From assembly GCA_903869265.1 (NCBI GenBank), contig CAIPYE010000001.1, forward strand, positions 186,001-250,000: a stretch of DNA of 64,000 nucleotides. The letters are read 5' to 3'. The notes under the pieces are model-generated. The model had not been told where the DNA came from, searched no databases, and saw only the letters and a program-made list of their open reading frames with translations. How positions within the stretch are numbered: the stretch's first letter is position 1; every line of letters starts with the position of its first letter. The translations under genes and the position numbers were made by a program. This document shows, piece by piece, positions 36,055 through 45,600 of this stretch. This DNA is from an uncultured delta proteobacterium. Its GTDB lineage: Bacteria > Desulfobacterota > Desulfobulbia > Desulfobulbales > Desulfurivibrionaceae.

Positions 36055-37121
36055 TCCCCTTTCCCGCTTCCGGGCGCAGACAACAATGGGTTGACCGCCG
36101 CGACAACATCTTCCACCATAATTTGCTTCATGCAGGCCGTAGTCCCCAACGGACATTCCTTTTTCAAACATGGACTGCACGATATGGCGAGACGAATCAC
36201 TCGGTTTTTATCGCCATAAGGTCCGGTGCGCCAAGGAGCGGTCGGACCGAACAGAGCCACAACAGGGGTGCCGACCGCAGCCGCAATATGCATGGGCCCG
36301 GTATCGGTCGTGATCAGTGCTTTTGCCAGCCCATAGAGCGCTGCCAACTCCTTCAAAGAGGTTTGCCCAGCCAAATTCGGCACCTCATTGCGCATCATGG
36401 CACAAATACTTCCAATTGCCTGCCGGTCGTTTTCTCCCCCAGTAAAAACAACGGTGTTCCCCTCATCCACCAACCGGTCCGCCAGAAGAGCAAATTTTTC
36501 ATCTTGCCAGTGTTTGGTCGGCCAGGTAGTCATGGGGTTGATCGCCACAAGAGGCCGCCCCGATGACGCTCCGCTTGTTCGCAACAGATCCAAAGCACTG
36601 TGACGGGAGCCATTGCTGACAGGCAAATCAAAGACAACATCCTTGCAGTCTATCTTGATTGAGCGTAAGAGTTGCAACTCCCTATCCACCGCATGTTGAT
36701 CCATGCTCACTGCCGGAATTCTTTCGTTCAGGAAGACATAACTCATCTCCGAGTGATCCATACCCGATCCATAGCCGATTTTTCGCTTGGCATGCGCCAA
36801 TGCCACCCAGATGCTGCTTTTAAGAAGATTCTGAAAGTCGATGAGCAGATCATAGCGGGTGTCGCGCACCGTTTGCGCAAAACGCAGGGCCTGCTGCAGT
36901 GCAGCCAACCTCTGCCCCTGGCGCCACATCCTAATCCATTCCTTACGCCTGACTATCAACACGCGGTCAAGGGCAGGATGCCCCTGGACGATATCCACGG
37001 CAGCCTCCTCAATCAACCAGGTTATATGAGCTTCAGGGAAATGCTGGCGCAGGCAATTCAAGGCGGGCAGCGTATGGATCACATCACCGATGGCGCTGGT
37101 TTTGACGATCAGAATATTCAC
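36051..37121 (-). CDS. GT9 heptosyltransferase I-like (WaaC-like)
   Basis: A 356-residue family 9 enzyme. MNILIVKTSAIGDVIHTLPAL is the WaaC-type N-terminus (acceptor Asp), followed by YDLLIDFQNLLKSS. The donor site ALITTDTGPMHIAAAVGTPVVALFGPTAPWRTGPYG is highly characteristic, and the Cys-rich SCSPCLKKECPLG segment follows. WaaC adds the first heptose to Kdo of the LPS inner core. It starts 27 bp after the WaaE-like gene; the next gene overlaps by 4 bp. Confidence 0.9.
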   Translation of the reverse strand: MNILIVKTSAIGDVIHTLPALNCLRQHFPEAHITWLIEEAAVDIVQGHPALDRVLIVRRKEWIRMWRQGQRLAALQQALRFAQTVRDTRYDLLIDFQNLLKSSIWVALAHAKRKIGYGSGMDHSEMSYVFLNERIPAVSMDQHAVDRELQLLRSIKIDCKDVVFDLPVSNGSRHSALDLLRTSGASSGRPLVAINPMTTWPTKHWQDEKFALLADRLVDEGNTVVFTGGENDRQAIGSICAMMRNEVPNLAGQTSLKELAALYGLAKALITTDTGPMHIAAAVGTPVVALFGPTAPWRTGPYGDKNRVIRLAISCSPCLKKECPLGTTACMKQIMVEDVVAAVNPLLSAPGSGKGE

Positions 37122-37148
37122 GCGGCAAACCTGCTATCAATACACACA

Positions 37149-37925
37149 TCACCGCCCATGGTTCTGCTCATTGCGAGTCATTTCCCACAGTTTTGCGTAT
37201 TTGAAAAAAATGTTGGTAGCATCACAGACCGCTTGAACAAACCCCTCCCATCCATCAAGAAACCCAAGCCTAAACAAATAATTATACATAAAAGCCCAAC
37301 TGGAACGGGATATCGCCTTCAGTAACGAACCGTTCACTCCTGTTCTGTGGAGTTCCACGGCACCGGCCGTGGAATAGCTATTCATCTTGGCCATGGTCTG
37401 GGCAAGGTTGCGGTTCGTATGATGAAAAATTGCCGCCTGGAGCTTTCCCACGGATCCATCCACAACCAACCCCTCATGCACAAGCCGGTCTGATATCCGG
37501 GCCTTTCCCGCTTGAAAAAAGCGGACAATGCGGTCCGGCCACCAGCCCGCATGCCGGATCCAACGGCCGCAAAAAAAATTCTTACGCGGCATCGAATATG
37601 CCGCATTATGCACTCCGCTCTCGACAACAGCTTGCAACTCAACGGCAAGTTCGGGAGAAACCCTTTCGTCCGCATCCAGCACCAAAATCCAAGGCTGGCT
37701 GCAGTGGTCGATGGCAAGCTGTTTCTGGCGGCCAAATCCCTGCCAGGCCTCGACAAAAACCTTTGCCCCAAACGACGTGGCAATATCCACAGTCTTGTCC
37801 GTGCTACCCGAGTCGATTACCACAACTTCCCGGGCAAAGTCGACACTCGCAAGGCACCCGGGAAGGCGTTCCTCCTCGTTCAAAGCGATAATAGCGACAG
37901 AAATAGGAAGATTACGATCAGGCAT
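37149..37925 (-). CDS. WaaE/KdtX-like core glycosyltransferase (family 2)
   Basis: A 258-residue enzyme. The N-terminal ISVAIIALNEEERLPGCLASV and EVVVIDSGSTDKTVDIA are GT2 signatures, with WILVLDADERVSPEL as the metal-binding motif. CGRWIRHAGWWPDRIVRFF and HEGLVVDG continue the WaaE family pattern (LPS core beta-1,4-glucosyltransferase acting on heptose I). It overlaps rfbB by 8 bp, so the dTDP-rhamnose genes and core assembly are in one transcript. Confidence 0.88.
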   Translation of the reverse strand: MPDRNLPISVAIIALNEEERLPGCLASVDFAREVVVIDSGSTDKTVDIATSFGAKVFVEAWQGFGRQKQLAIDHCSQPWILVLDADERVSPELAVELQAVVESGVHNAAYSMPRKNFFCGRWIRHAGWWPDRIVRFFQAGKARISDRLVHEGLVVDGSVGKLQAAIFHHTNRNLAQTMAKMNSYSTAGAVELHRTGVNGSLLKAISRSSWAFMYNYLFRLGFLDGWEGFVQAVCDATNIFFKYAKLWEMTRNEQNHGR

Positions 37926-39012
37926 AATGTCGAACTATCCACTCCCGGTAACTGCCGTTCATGACGGCACGCCACCACTCTTCGTTTGCAAGATACCAGG
38001 CGATGGTTTTCCGGATTCCGGTTTCGAAGGACTCGAGCGGTTCATACCCCAGTTCCTTTCCGCTTTTGCCTGCGTCTATGGCATAGCGCCGGTCATGTCC
38101 TGGCCTGTCCTTCACAAAAGTGATCAGATTTTCGGCCTTTCCGCCAGTCACGACAGGGGCGACAGGGAAGCGTTCCTGCAACTTGCCATCTGCCGAAACA
38201 GCCTCGTCGACCAGTTGACAAACCAGTCTCACGATATCGATATTCTTCCACTCATTGTTGCCTCCGATATTGTACACCTCTCCGACCCTGCCTTTTTCTA
38301 AGACCAAATCGATGCCCCGGCAATGGTCCTCCACATAGAGCCAATCGCGGATATTCAGGCCGTCGCCGTAGATGGGCAGATGTTTTGCCTCCAGAATATT
38401 GAGGATGATCAACGGGATCAGCTTTTCCGGAAACTGGTAGGGGCCATAATTATTGGAGCAGTTGCTGGTAGTGACCTCCAGTCCGTAGGTATGGTGGTAC
38501 GCCCGCACCAGATGGTCGGAGGCCGCCTTGCTCGCCGAATAGGGCGAGTTGGGGGCATAGGGTGAGGCCTCCGTGAAGGGCGGCGCTTCCGAGGTGAGCG
38601 AGCCATAGACCTCATCGGTGGAAACGTGGTGGAAGCGGTGCGATCGCCCCCCCCGGGCCAGCCAGACCTTTTTCGCCGCCTTGAGCAGGCTGTGGGTGCC
38701 GACCACATTGGTGGTCACGAAGGGGTCCGGTCCATGGATGGAGCGGTCCACATGGGATTCGGCGGCAAAGTTGACCACGGTGTCAAGACCCTCATCAACC
38801 AACAGGGTTTCGACCAAGTCTTGATCCCCGATGTCTCCATGGACAAAACGAAAATTATCCTGCTCCAAACACCCCGCGAGACTGGCCATGTTTCCGGCAT
38901 AGGTCAGGGCATCGAGCACCACCAGCCGATCCTGCGGATGGTGGGCCAGCCAGTAGTGGACAAAATTGGCCCCGATAAACCCCGCCCCGCCGGTAACCAG
39001 CAGCTTATGCAC
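37918..39012 (-). CDS. rfbB: dTDP-glucose 4,6-dehydratase
   Basis: A 364-residue extended short-chain dehydrogenase/reductase enzyme, second step of dTDP-L-rhamnose synthesis. The start is probably the GTG at 39012: it has AAGGAG 7 bp upstream and puts the NAD loop VTGGAGFIGANFV at the normal position, while the ATG at 39033 lies deep in rfbD. Motifs: STDEVYGSL (active Thr/Asp), YSASKAASDHLVRAY (Tyr-x-x-x-Lys), SNNYGPYQFPEKLIPL and YVEDHCRGIDLVL. It overlaps the end of rfbD by 8 bp. Confidence 0.93.
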   Translation of the reverse strand: MHKLLVTGGAGFIGANFVHYWLAHHPQDRLVVLDALTYAGNMASLAGCLEQDNFRFVHGDIGDQDLVETLLVDEGLDTVVNFAAESHVDRSIHGPDPFVTTNVVGTHSLLKAAKKVWLARGGRSHRFHHVSTDEVYGSLTSEAPPFTEASPYAPNSPYSASKAASDHLVRAYHHTYGLEVTTSNCSNNYGPYQFPEKLIPLIILNILEAKHLPIYGDGLNIRDWLYVEDHCRGIDLVLEKGRVGEVYNIGGNNEWKNIDIVRLVCQLVDEAVSADGKLQERFPVAPVVTGGKAENLITFVKDRPGHDRRYAIDAGKSGKELGYEPLESFETGIRKTIAWYLANEEWWRAVMNGSYREWIVRHYA

Positions 39013-39880
39013 CACGGTTCTCCTTATATTCAAGCAACATCCGCCGCAGAGCCTGCCGCCAATGGCTGGGCGTCATCTCCAAGGCCGCCCAGGTCTCGGT
39101 CTTGTCCAACACGCTGTAGGCTGGCCGCTTGGCCGGAGTCGGATAATCAACGGTACTGATGGGACGGATGGGGATTTCCCGTTCAAGCAGCCCACAGCCA
39201 AGCCCCTCTTCCTGGATGGCCACGGCAAAATCATACCAGCTGGCCACCCCGGCATCGGTCCAGTGCCAGATTCCCTTTGGCTGCACTCGACACATCTGCC
39301 ATAAAGCCTCTGCCAGACTATGTGCCCAGGTTGGGGTGCCGACCTGATCCGCCACCACCCCGATGGTTTCCCGCTCAGCCATGAGCCGTAGCATGGTGGT
39401 GACAAAATTATTGCCGAAAGCGGAATAGAGCCAGGCGGTACGAACAACAGCTACCCCCTCCGGATAGGCCGCAAGCGCCAGCTGCTCACCGGCCAGCTTG
39501 CTGGCCCCGTAAACACCCAAGGGGTTTGCCTGGTCCATGGGCAGATAGGGGCGGGACTGCGCGCCGTCAAAGACAAAATCCGTAGATACCTGAATACAGT
39601 AAGCGCCAACCGACCGGGCCGACTGGGCAAGATTTGCCGCACCTTGGCCATTAACGGCAAAAGCAGCCTCCTGCTCCCTTTCTGCCCGGTCCACCGCAGT
39701 GTAGGCGGCGGCATTGATAATCACCTGGGGATGAAAGGCATCCACCCTGGCCGCCACAAGTCGTGCCTCCCGAAGATCAAGCTCCTGGGATCCCAAAGCC
39801 AGCAGCTCCATATCGGCCGGTTTGCAATGCTGCAGTTCCCTGCCCAGCTGGCCGCTGCCGCCGACAAGCAAAACCCTCAT
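39005..39880 (-). CDS. rfbD: dTDP-4-dehydrorhamnose reductase
   Basis: A 291-residue NADPH-dependent reductase giving dTDP-L-rhamnose. [16 protein letters not shown] is the cofactor loop, INAAAYTAVDRAE the family signature, STDFVFDG the active-site segment, YGASKLAGE the Tyr-x-x-x-Lys pair and RTAWLYSAFGNNFV completes the match. It overlaps rfbC by 4 bp and rfbB by 8 bp, and the ribosome site of rfbB lies inside its last codons. Confidence 0.93.
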   Translation of the reverse strand: MRVLLVGGSGQLGRELQHCKPADMELLALGSQELDLREARLVAARVDAFHPQVIINAAAYTAVDRAEREQEAAFAVNGQGAANLAQSARSVGAYCIQVSTDFVFDGAQSRPYLPMDQANPLGVYGASKLAGEQLALAAYPEGVAVVRTAWLYSAFGNNFVTTMLRLMAERETIGVVADQVGTPTWAHSLAEALWQMCRVQPKGIWHWTDAGVASWYDFAVAIQEEGLGCGLLEREIPIRPISTVDYPTPAKRPAYSVLDKTETWAALEMTPSHWRQALRRMLLEYKENRGA

Positions 39881-40422
39881 GGATATAACTCCGCCTCAGC
39901 CAGTGAGACCCCGGCCAAATCCTTAGCCGACAACAGAGGCGCCTGAGCCAACAACCGCCAGGCGATGCCCAGTTCAGGATCATCCCAGCGGATACAACGC
40001 TCATGCTCCGGGGCGTACAACTCCGTGCACTTGTAGACAAATTCAGCCTCGGGGCTCAGCACGTAAAAACCATGGCCAAAACCCGGCGGCACCCAGAGCA
40101 TCTTCTTGTTTTCCGCAGAGAGGATATCCCCAATCCATTTACCAAAAGTGGGAGAACTTTTTCGCAGGTCAACGGCCACATCAAACACCTCGCCGCTGAT
40201 CACCCGCACCAGCTTGCCCTGGGGCTTTTCGATCTGGTAATGCAACCCGCGCAGTGTTCCCTGCACAGACTTGCTGTGGTTATCCTGAACAAAGTGAAGA
40301 TCTAGTCCCGCAGCGGCAAACTTTACGGCATGCCAGGTCTCCATAAAAAACCCCCGGGAATCCCCAAAAACCTGGGGCTCAATGAGCAACACATCGGGAA
40401 TCTCTGTGGGCAGAAACCTCAT
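39877..40422 (-). CDS. rfbC: dTDP-4-dehydrorhamnose 3,5-epimerase
   Basis: A 181-residue cupin-fold epimerase. [40 protein letters not shown] with the catalytic His, [18 protein letters not shown] and [24 protein letters not shown] are the complete set of RfbC motifs. Length is normal. It overlaps its neighbours rfbA and rfbD by 4 bp each. Confidence 0.94.
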   Translation of the reverse strand: MRFLPTEIPDVLLIEPQVFGDSRGFFMETWHAVKFAAAGLDLHFVQDNHSKSVQGTLRGLHYQIEKPQGKLVRVISGEVFDVAVDLRKSSPTFGKWIGDILSAENKKMLWVPPGFGHGFYVLSPEAEFVYKCTELYAPEHERCIRWDDPELGIAWRLLAQAPLLSAKDLAGVSLAEAELYP

Positions 40423-41297
40423 TGACCCTGCTCCTCGTCGAGAATCTGGAGCAGATACTGGCCATAGCCGTTTTTCTTCAGAGGCTCGGCCAACTGCGCC
40501 AGTTGGGCGCCATCGATGTACCCCATCCTGAAGGCGATCTCCTCAAGGCAGGCAATCTTCAAGCCCTGCCGGTCTTCCATGACCTTGATGAAATTGGCCG
40601 CATCCAGCAAGGAATTATGGGTGCCGGTGTCAAGCCAGGCCGTTCCCCGCCCCAAAAGTTCGACCTGCAACTTCCCCTTGGCAAGATAGACCTTGTTGAC
40701 ATCGGTTATCTCAAGCTCCCCACGGGCCGAAGGCTTAAGATTTCTGGCAATCTCCACCACCTGGCTGTCATAGAAATAAAGACCGGTCACTGCGTAACGG
40801 GATTTTGGCTTGGCCGGTTTTTCCTCGATATCAAGCACGGTTCGATCCGAGGCAAAGGAGATCACCCCATAGCGTTCAGGGTCACGCACATAGTAGCCGA
40901 AAACCATCCCGCCTTTGGGATCAGCCGCTTTGTCCTGAAGGGTCTTGGCAAGGCCGGGGCCATAAAAAATGTTATCCCCGAGAATCAGACAGACCGGCGC
41001 ATTGCCGATGAACTGTTCCCCGATCACAAAGGCTTGGGCAATGCCCTCGGGCCTGGGTTGCACCGCGTACTCCAGGCCAATGCCCCACTGGCTGCCATCG
41101 CCAAGCAACTGCATGAACTGCCCCTGGTCCTCCGGGGTGGTGATGAGCAAAACCTCCCGAATCCCTGCCAGCATGAGGGTGGAGAGGGGGTAATAAATCA
41201 TGGGTTTGTCATAGACCGGCAGCAGTTGTTTGCTCACCGACCGGGTCAGCGGATACAACCGCGTACCGGAACCACCTGCCAGGATTATTCCTTTCAC
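40419..41297 (-). CDS. rfbA: Glucose-1-phosphate thymidylyltransferase
   Basis: A 292-residue nucleotidyltransferase, the first enzyme of dTDP-rhamnose synthesis. The start is the GTG at 41297: it yields [17 protein letters not shown] at the exact family position and normal length, with GGAG about 10 bp upstream; there is no ATG in the short upstream extension. Motifs [28 protein letters not shown] and the C-terminal [10 protein letters not shown] are diagnostic. It is the first gene of an operon running through rfbC, rfbD, rfbB and the core glycosyltransferases. Confidence 0.94.
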   Translation of the reverse strand: MKGIILAGGSGTRLYPLTRSVSKQLLPVYDKPMIYYPLSTLMLAGIREVLLITTPEDQGQFMQLLGDGSQWGIGLEYAVQPRPEGIAQAFVIGEQFIGNAPVCLILGDNIFYGPGLAKTLQDKAADPKGGMVFGYYVRDPERYGVISFASDRTVLDIEEKPAKPKSRYAVTGLYFYDSQVVEIARNLKPSARGELEITDVNKVYLAKGKLQVELLGRGTAWLDTGTHNSLLDAANFIKVMEDRQGLKIACLEEIAFRMGYIDGAQLAQLAEPLKKNGYGQYLLQILDEEQGQ

Positions 41298-41528
41298 TTT
41301 CGCTCTTCTCCCAAACAAACGCCGCGCCTACGGAAAGGCTTGCTTTTCTTGGCGGGTCATTTTATCTTCACACAAGATTTAGCCAACAAAATCCGACTAC
41401 CTAAAAAGGTCCGTTATCCTAGCGCATTTTGCAAGAAATAGAAAGTTATTAGATAGTGCCGACGCCTGTGTTGTTTGCCATACGAACAACCCCATCCACC
41501 CCCGATTATCATCAGCCGGAGCCGTGCC

Positions 41529-41699
41529 ATGATCAGCCAGGAACTGCTTGACATCCTTGCCTGCCCCAAATGCAAAGGGGAGCTTATGCTCACCGAAAAA
41601 AAAGACGGGCTTGTTTGCGCGAACTGTAAGCTTCTCTACGAGATTCGTGAAGACATCCCCATCATGCTCATCGACGAGGCCAAAAAGCTGGATGATTGA
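41529..41699 (+). CDS. Trm112-family (YcaR-like) zinc-ribbon protein
   Basis: A 56-residue protein with two CxxC pairs, CPKC and CANC, and the family ending LLYEIREDIPIMLIDEA. Start at 41529 (MISQELLDILACPKCKGEL) has GGAG 8 bp upstream; the longer frame from 41475 is not conserved. Trm112 proteins activate methyltransferases in eukaryotes and archaea; bacterial homologues often neighbour lipid A (lpxK/kdsB) genes. Here it is next to the LPS locus, divergent from rfbA across a 231-bp gap that should hold both promoters. Confidence 0.88.
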   Translation: MISQELLDILACPKCKGELMLTEKKDGLVCANCKLLYEIREDIPIMLIDEAKKLDD

Positions 41700-41720
41700 T
41701 GCACGCCGGACGGTGAACAA

Positions 41721-42509
41721 ATGACGTACCCGCACATCACCTCGCGCTGTTTTATCAACTTCCCCTTTCGTCGGCTCCAGCAGGAGCTGGATTTTGTTCT
41801 CAGCCACCGTATCCAGCCGGAAATCGGCCTGGAAGGCGATACGCTGTACACCGCCACCGGGGCCGAATACCGGGAGGTTGCCGAAGCGCTAGCCAAGACC
41901 GAGCTTGGCTGCACCCTGCACGCCCCTTTTTTCGATCTTGCTCCGGGCGCCCTTGATGAGCACATCCTGGCGGCCAGCCGCAACAAACTGGGCAAGGCAT
42001 TCGACCTCATTGCGGTATTTCGGCCGGCTGCGGTGGTCTGCCATCTGAACTACGAAGAGAACAAACACGACCACAAGCAATCTGACTGGTTCAACGCTTC
42101 CCTGACTACCTGGCAGGAATTGCTGGCAAAAGCCGCCCAGCATCAGGTACCGCTGATGCTGGAAAACACCTACGAAACAGGACCGGAGCAACATAAAAAA
42201 ATGCTCGCGGCCCTTGACTCGCCCCTTGCCAGGTTCTGCCTCGACGTGGGCCATGTCGCCGCCTTTGCCAAAAACACCTGGCAGGATTGGCTGCCAGCCC
42301 TTGCCCCCTGGCTCGGCCATATCCATTTGCACGACAACCACGGAGACCGGGACGCCCACCTTGCCCCGGGGAGGGGGAGCTTTGATTTTTCCGGCCTGTT
42401 CAGCTATCTTAAGGAGCAGGGGCTGCACCCCCTCGTCACCCTGGAGCCCCACACAGAGGATGACCTGTGGGAAAGCCTGGCCGCCCTGGACCGGATGCAG
42501 TTTTTTTAG
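41721..42509 (+). CDS. TIM-barrel protein of the AP-endonuclease-2/sugar isomerase superfamily (CbiR-like)
   Basis: A 262-residue xylose-isomerase-like TIM barrel. Metal ligands are suggested by LHAPFFDL, CHLNYEE, LMLENTYE, FCLDVGHVAAF, HIHLHDNHGDRDAHLAPGRGSFDF and VTLEPHTEDD, the usual E/D/H set for this superfamily. Relatives include sugar-phosphate isomerases and CbiR, a cobamide-remodelling phosphodiesterase found in some anaerobes; I cannot separate these by eye. It begins 21 bp after the Trm112-type gene, so the two likely share a transcript. Confidence 0.75.
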   Translation: MTYPHITSRCFINFPFRRLQQELDFVLSHRIQPEIGLEGDTLYTATGAEYREVAEALAKTELGCTLHAPFFDLAPGALDEHILAASRNKLGKAFDLIAVFRPAAVVCHLNYEENKHDHKQSDWFNASLTTWQELLAKAAQHQVPLMLENTYETGPEQHKKMLAALDSPLARFCLDVGHVAAFAKNTWQDWLPALAPWLGHIHLHDNHGDRDAHLAPGRGSFDFSGLFSYLKEQGLHPLVTLEPHTEDDLWESLAALDRMQFF

Positions 42510-42530
42510 CACGGAACAAACCCTGAACGC

Positions 42531-42627
42531 CCCCTTCGACAGGCTCAGGGCGAACGGAAATCATGTCTGAATCATTGCCCTTTTTCCGTCGCCGTTAACA
42601 CTGCTCGTGGTGAGCCTGTCGAACCAC
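42531..42627. repeat. Dispersed inverted repeat (REP/MITE-like) upstream of dnaE
   Basis: Arms TTCGACAGGCTCA (42535-42547) and its perfect reverse complement (42611-42623) flank 63 bp. The left side reads in frame as PFDRLRANG and the right as VVSLSNHK, two peptides I recall as recurrent artefacts of the same repeat type in many genomes. It lies between the TIM-barrel gene and dnaE and creates a false N-terminal extension of dnaE. Confidence 0.75.
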
Positions 42628-42669
42628 AAATTAAACTTTTGCAATAATCTCCTCTACCTGGAACTACCC

Positions 42670-45600
42670 ATGCCGGAAACCCCGCCAGCCAATTTCGTCC
42701 ACCTCCATGTCCACACCCAGTACAGCCTGCTCGACGGCGCCATCCGGGTCGGCGACCTGCTGGCCAAGTGCAAGGAATACGGGATGGACTCCGTGGCCAT
42801 CACCGATCACGGCTCCATGTTCGGAGCCCTGGAATTCTATGTCCAGGCCAAAAAGGCAGGAATCAAGCCCATCATCGGCTGCGAATTTTACGTTTCTCCC
42901 AGCCACCGCTTCGACAAGTCGGCAAAAAGCGCAGGCAAAGCCGCCTTCCACCTCGTGCTCCTGGCCATGAACAACACCGGCTACCAGAACCTGCTCAAGC
43001 TTGCCAGCCTGGCCCAGCTGGAAGGGTTCCACTACAAGCCGCGCATCGATCTCGAGGTGCTAGGCGCCCATGCCGAGGGGCTCATCGCCCTCACCGCCTG
43101 CCTGCACGGCGGCATCCCCATGCGCATCACCGCCGGCGACATGGAAGGAGCCCGAGAAGAGGCCCGCCAGCTCCTGGCCCTGTTCGGCGACCGCCTGTAT
43201 CTTGAGATGCAGGAAAACAATATCCCGGAACAGGCGGTGGTCAACCAGGGGCTCAAAGAACTCTCAAAGGAGATGGGCATCCCGCTGGTCGCCACCAACG
43301 ACTGCCATTACCTCAACAGGGAAGAGGCCCAGGCCCACGAGGTACTGCTCTGCATCCAGACCGGCAAAACCATGCACGACGCAAGCCGCTTCCGCTTTTC
43401 CACCGACGAACTCTTCTTCAAGTCGCCCGACGAGATGAAAAAGGCCTTTGCCCATTCGCCCAAAGCCATCGCCGAGACGGTCCGCTTGTCTGAGCGCTGC
43501 AATGTGGAGCTGAGCTTTGGGGAGTCCCACTTCCCCATCTTCCCGGCACCCGAGGGCGAGACCCTCGACTCCCTGTTCGAAAAATCCGCCCTGGCGGGGC
43601 TTGAAGAGCGGTTCAACGACATGCGGGAAATCGACCAGCTCACCCCGGAGATTGAAAAAACCTACCGGGAACGGCTCACCCACGAGATCGACGTCATCCA
43701 AACGATGGGCTTTCCCGGATACTTTCTCATCGTGGCCGATTTCATCAACTGGGCCAAGGATCATGATATCCCCGTCGGCCCGGGACGCGGCTCCGGCGCC
43801 GGCAGTCTTGCCGCCTATTCCCTGCGGATCACCGATATCGACCCCATCCCCTACGGGTTGATCTTCGAGCGGTTCCTCAACATCGAGCGCAAGTCCATGC
43901 CCGACTTCGACGTGGATTTCTGCCAGGAACGACGCGGCGAGGTCATCGAATACGTGCAGCAACGCTACGGCGGCGAGGCGCATGTGGCCCAGATCGTCAC
44001 CTACGGCTCCATGAAGGCCCGCGCCGTTATCCGCGACGTGGGGAGGGCCCTGGGCATGGCCTATGGCGATGTGGACCGCATCGCCAAGCTCATCCCGGAA
44101 GAGCTGAAGATCACGATCAAGAAGGCCATCGATGCCGAACCCCGCCTCCAGGAGCTGATAAAACGCGACCCCCAGGTGGAGGAGCTGCTGCGCGTCGCCC
44201 AGACCCTGGAGGGCCTCAACCGCCACACCTCCATCCATGCCGCGGGCGTGGTGATCTCGCCGAGACCCATGGTGGAATACCTGCCGGTCTGCAAGGGGCC
44301 AAAGGGCGAGGTGTTGACCCAGTACGACATGATCCACACCGAGATGACCGGGTTGATCAAGTTCGACTTCTTGGGCCTTAAAACCCTCACCGTCATCGAC
44401 CGGGCCCTCAAGCTGATCGCGGCGGATATCGGGCATAAACCCGACATCAACCGCATCCCCCTGGACGACACCAAGACCTACGACCTGCTGGCCAAGGGCG
44501 ATGCCCTGGGGGTGTTCCAGCTGGAAAGCTCCGGCATGCGCGGGTTGCTGATGAAGATGAAGCCCGAGGTGTTCTCCGACCTCATCGCCCTGGTGGCTCT
44601 CTACCGCCCCGGCCCGCTGGAATCCGGCATGGTGGATCAGTTCGTGGACACCAAGCACGGCAGGATGCAGGCCATCTACCCGCTTCCCCAGTTGGAGCCG
44701 ATCCTCAAGGAGACTTACGGGGTTATCGTCTACCAGGAACAGGTGATGAAGATCGCCAACGTCCTGGCGGGCTACTCCCTGGGCGATGCCGACAACCTGC
44801 GGAGGGCCATGGGCAAGAAGAAGGCCGAGGTCATGGAGGCGGAAAAGGAAAAATTCCTGGCCGGGGCCAAGAAAAACTCCATCCTCCCGGACAAGGCCGA
44901 ATACGTCTTCGATCTGATGGCCAAGTTTGCTGGCTACGGCTTCAACAAGAGCCACAGCGCGGCCTACGCCCTGATCGCCTACCAGACCGCCTGGCTCAAG
45001 GCCCACTATCCGGCCCAGTTCATGGCCGCCCTGCTCTCCTGCGACGTGGGCAACACCGACAAGGTGGTGCGCTACATCACCGAGTGCCGAGACCACGAGA
45101 TCGAGGTGCTGCCGCCGGACATCAACGAGTCGGACAAGGACTTTGCCGTGGTCAACGACCGCATCCGCTTTGGTCTGGCAGCGGTCAAGAACGTTGGCGG
45201 CGCTGCCCTGGACTCCATCATGGAGGTGCGGGCCGCAAACGGCCCTTACGGCGGGCTGGAGGATTTCTGCGACCGGGTGGATTCCCGCAAGGTGAACCGG
45301 CGGGTCATCGAAAGCCTGATCAAAGCCGGAGCCTTCGATTCCCTTGGGGCCAAGCGCTCCCAGCTCTTCGCCGTCCTCGATATGGCCCTGGAACAGGCCC
45401 AATCCGCGCAGCGGGATCGCTTAAGCGGCCAGATCTCGCTCTTCTCGGCCATGCCCCAGGCCCAGAGCAGCAAGGCCAACACCATCGACCTGCCCGACAT
45501 CTCGGAATGGACCGAAAAAGAGCGGCTCGGTTTTGAAAAGGAGACCGTGGGCTTCTACCTCACCGGCCACCCCCTGGACAACTTCCACCAGGAAATCATG

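Noticed and set aside
41298-41528. JUMPstart/ops element ahead of the rfb operon
   Set aside because: No GGCGGTAGC-like core on the operon strand in the leader, so RfaH-type control is not supported.
43264-45402. 712-residue open frame antisense to dnaE
   Set aside because: It is wholly opposite a full-length, strongly conserved dnaE; long antisense frames arise from GC-rich codon bias, and the translation has no recognisable domain.
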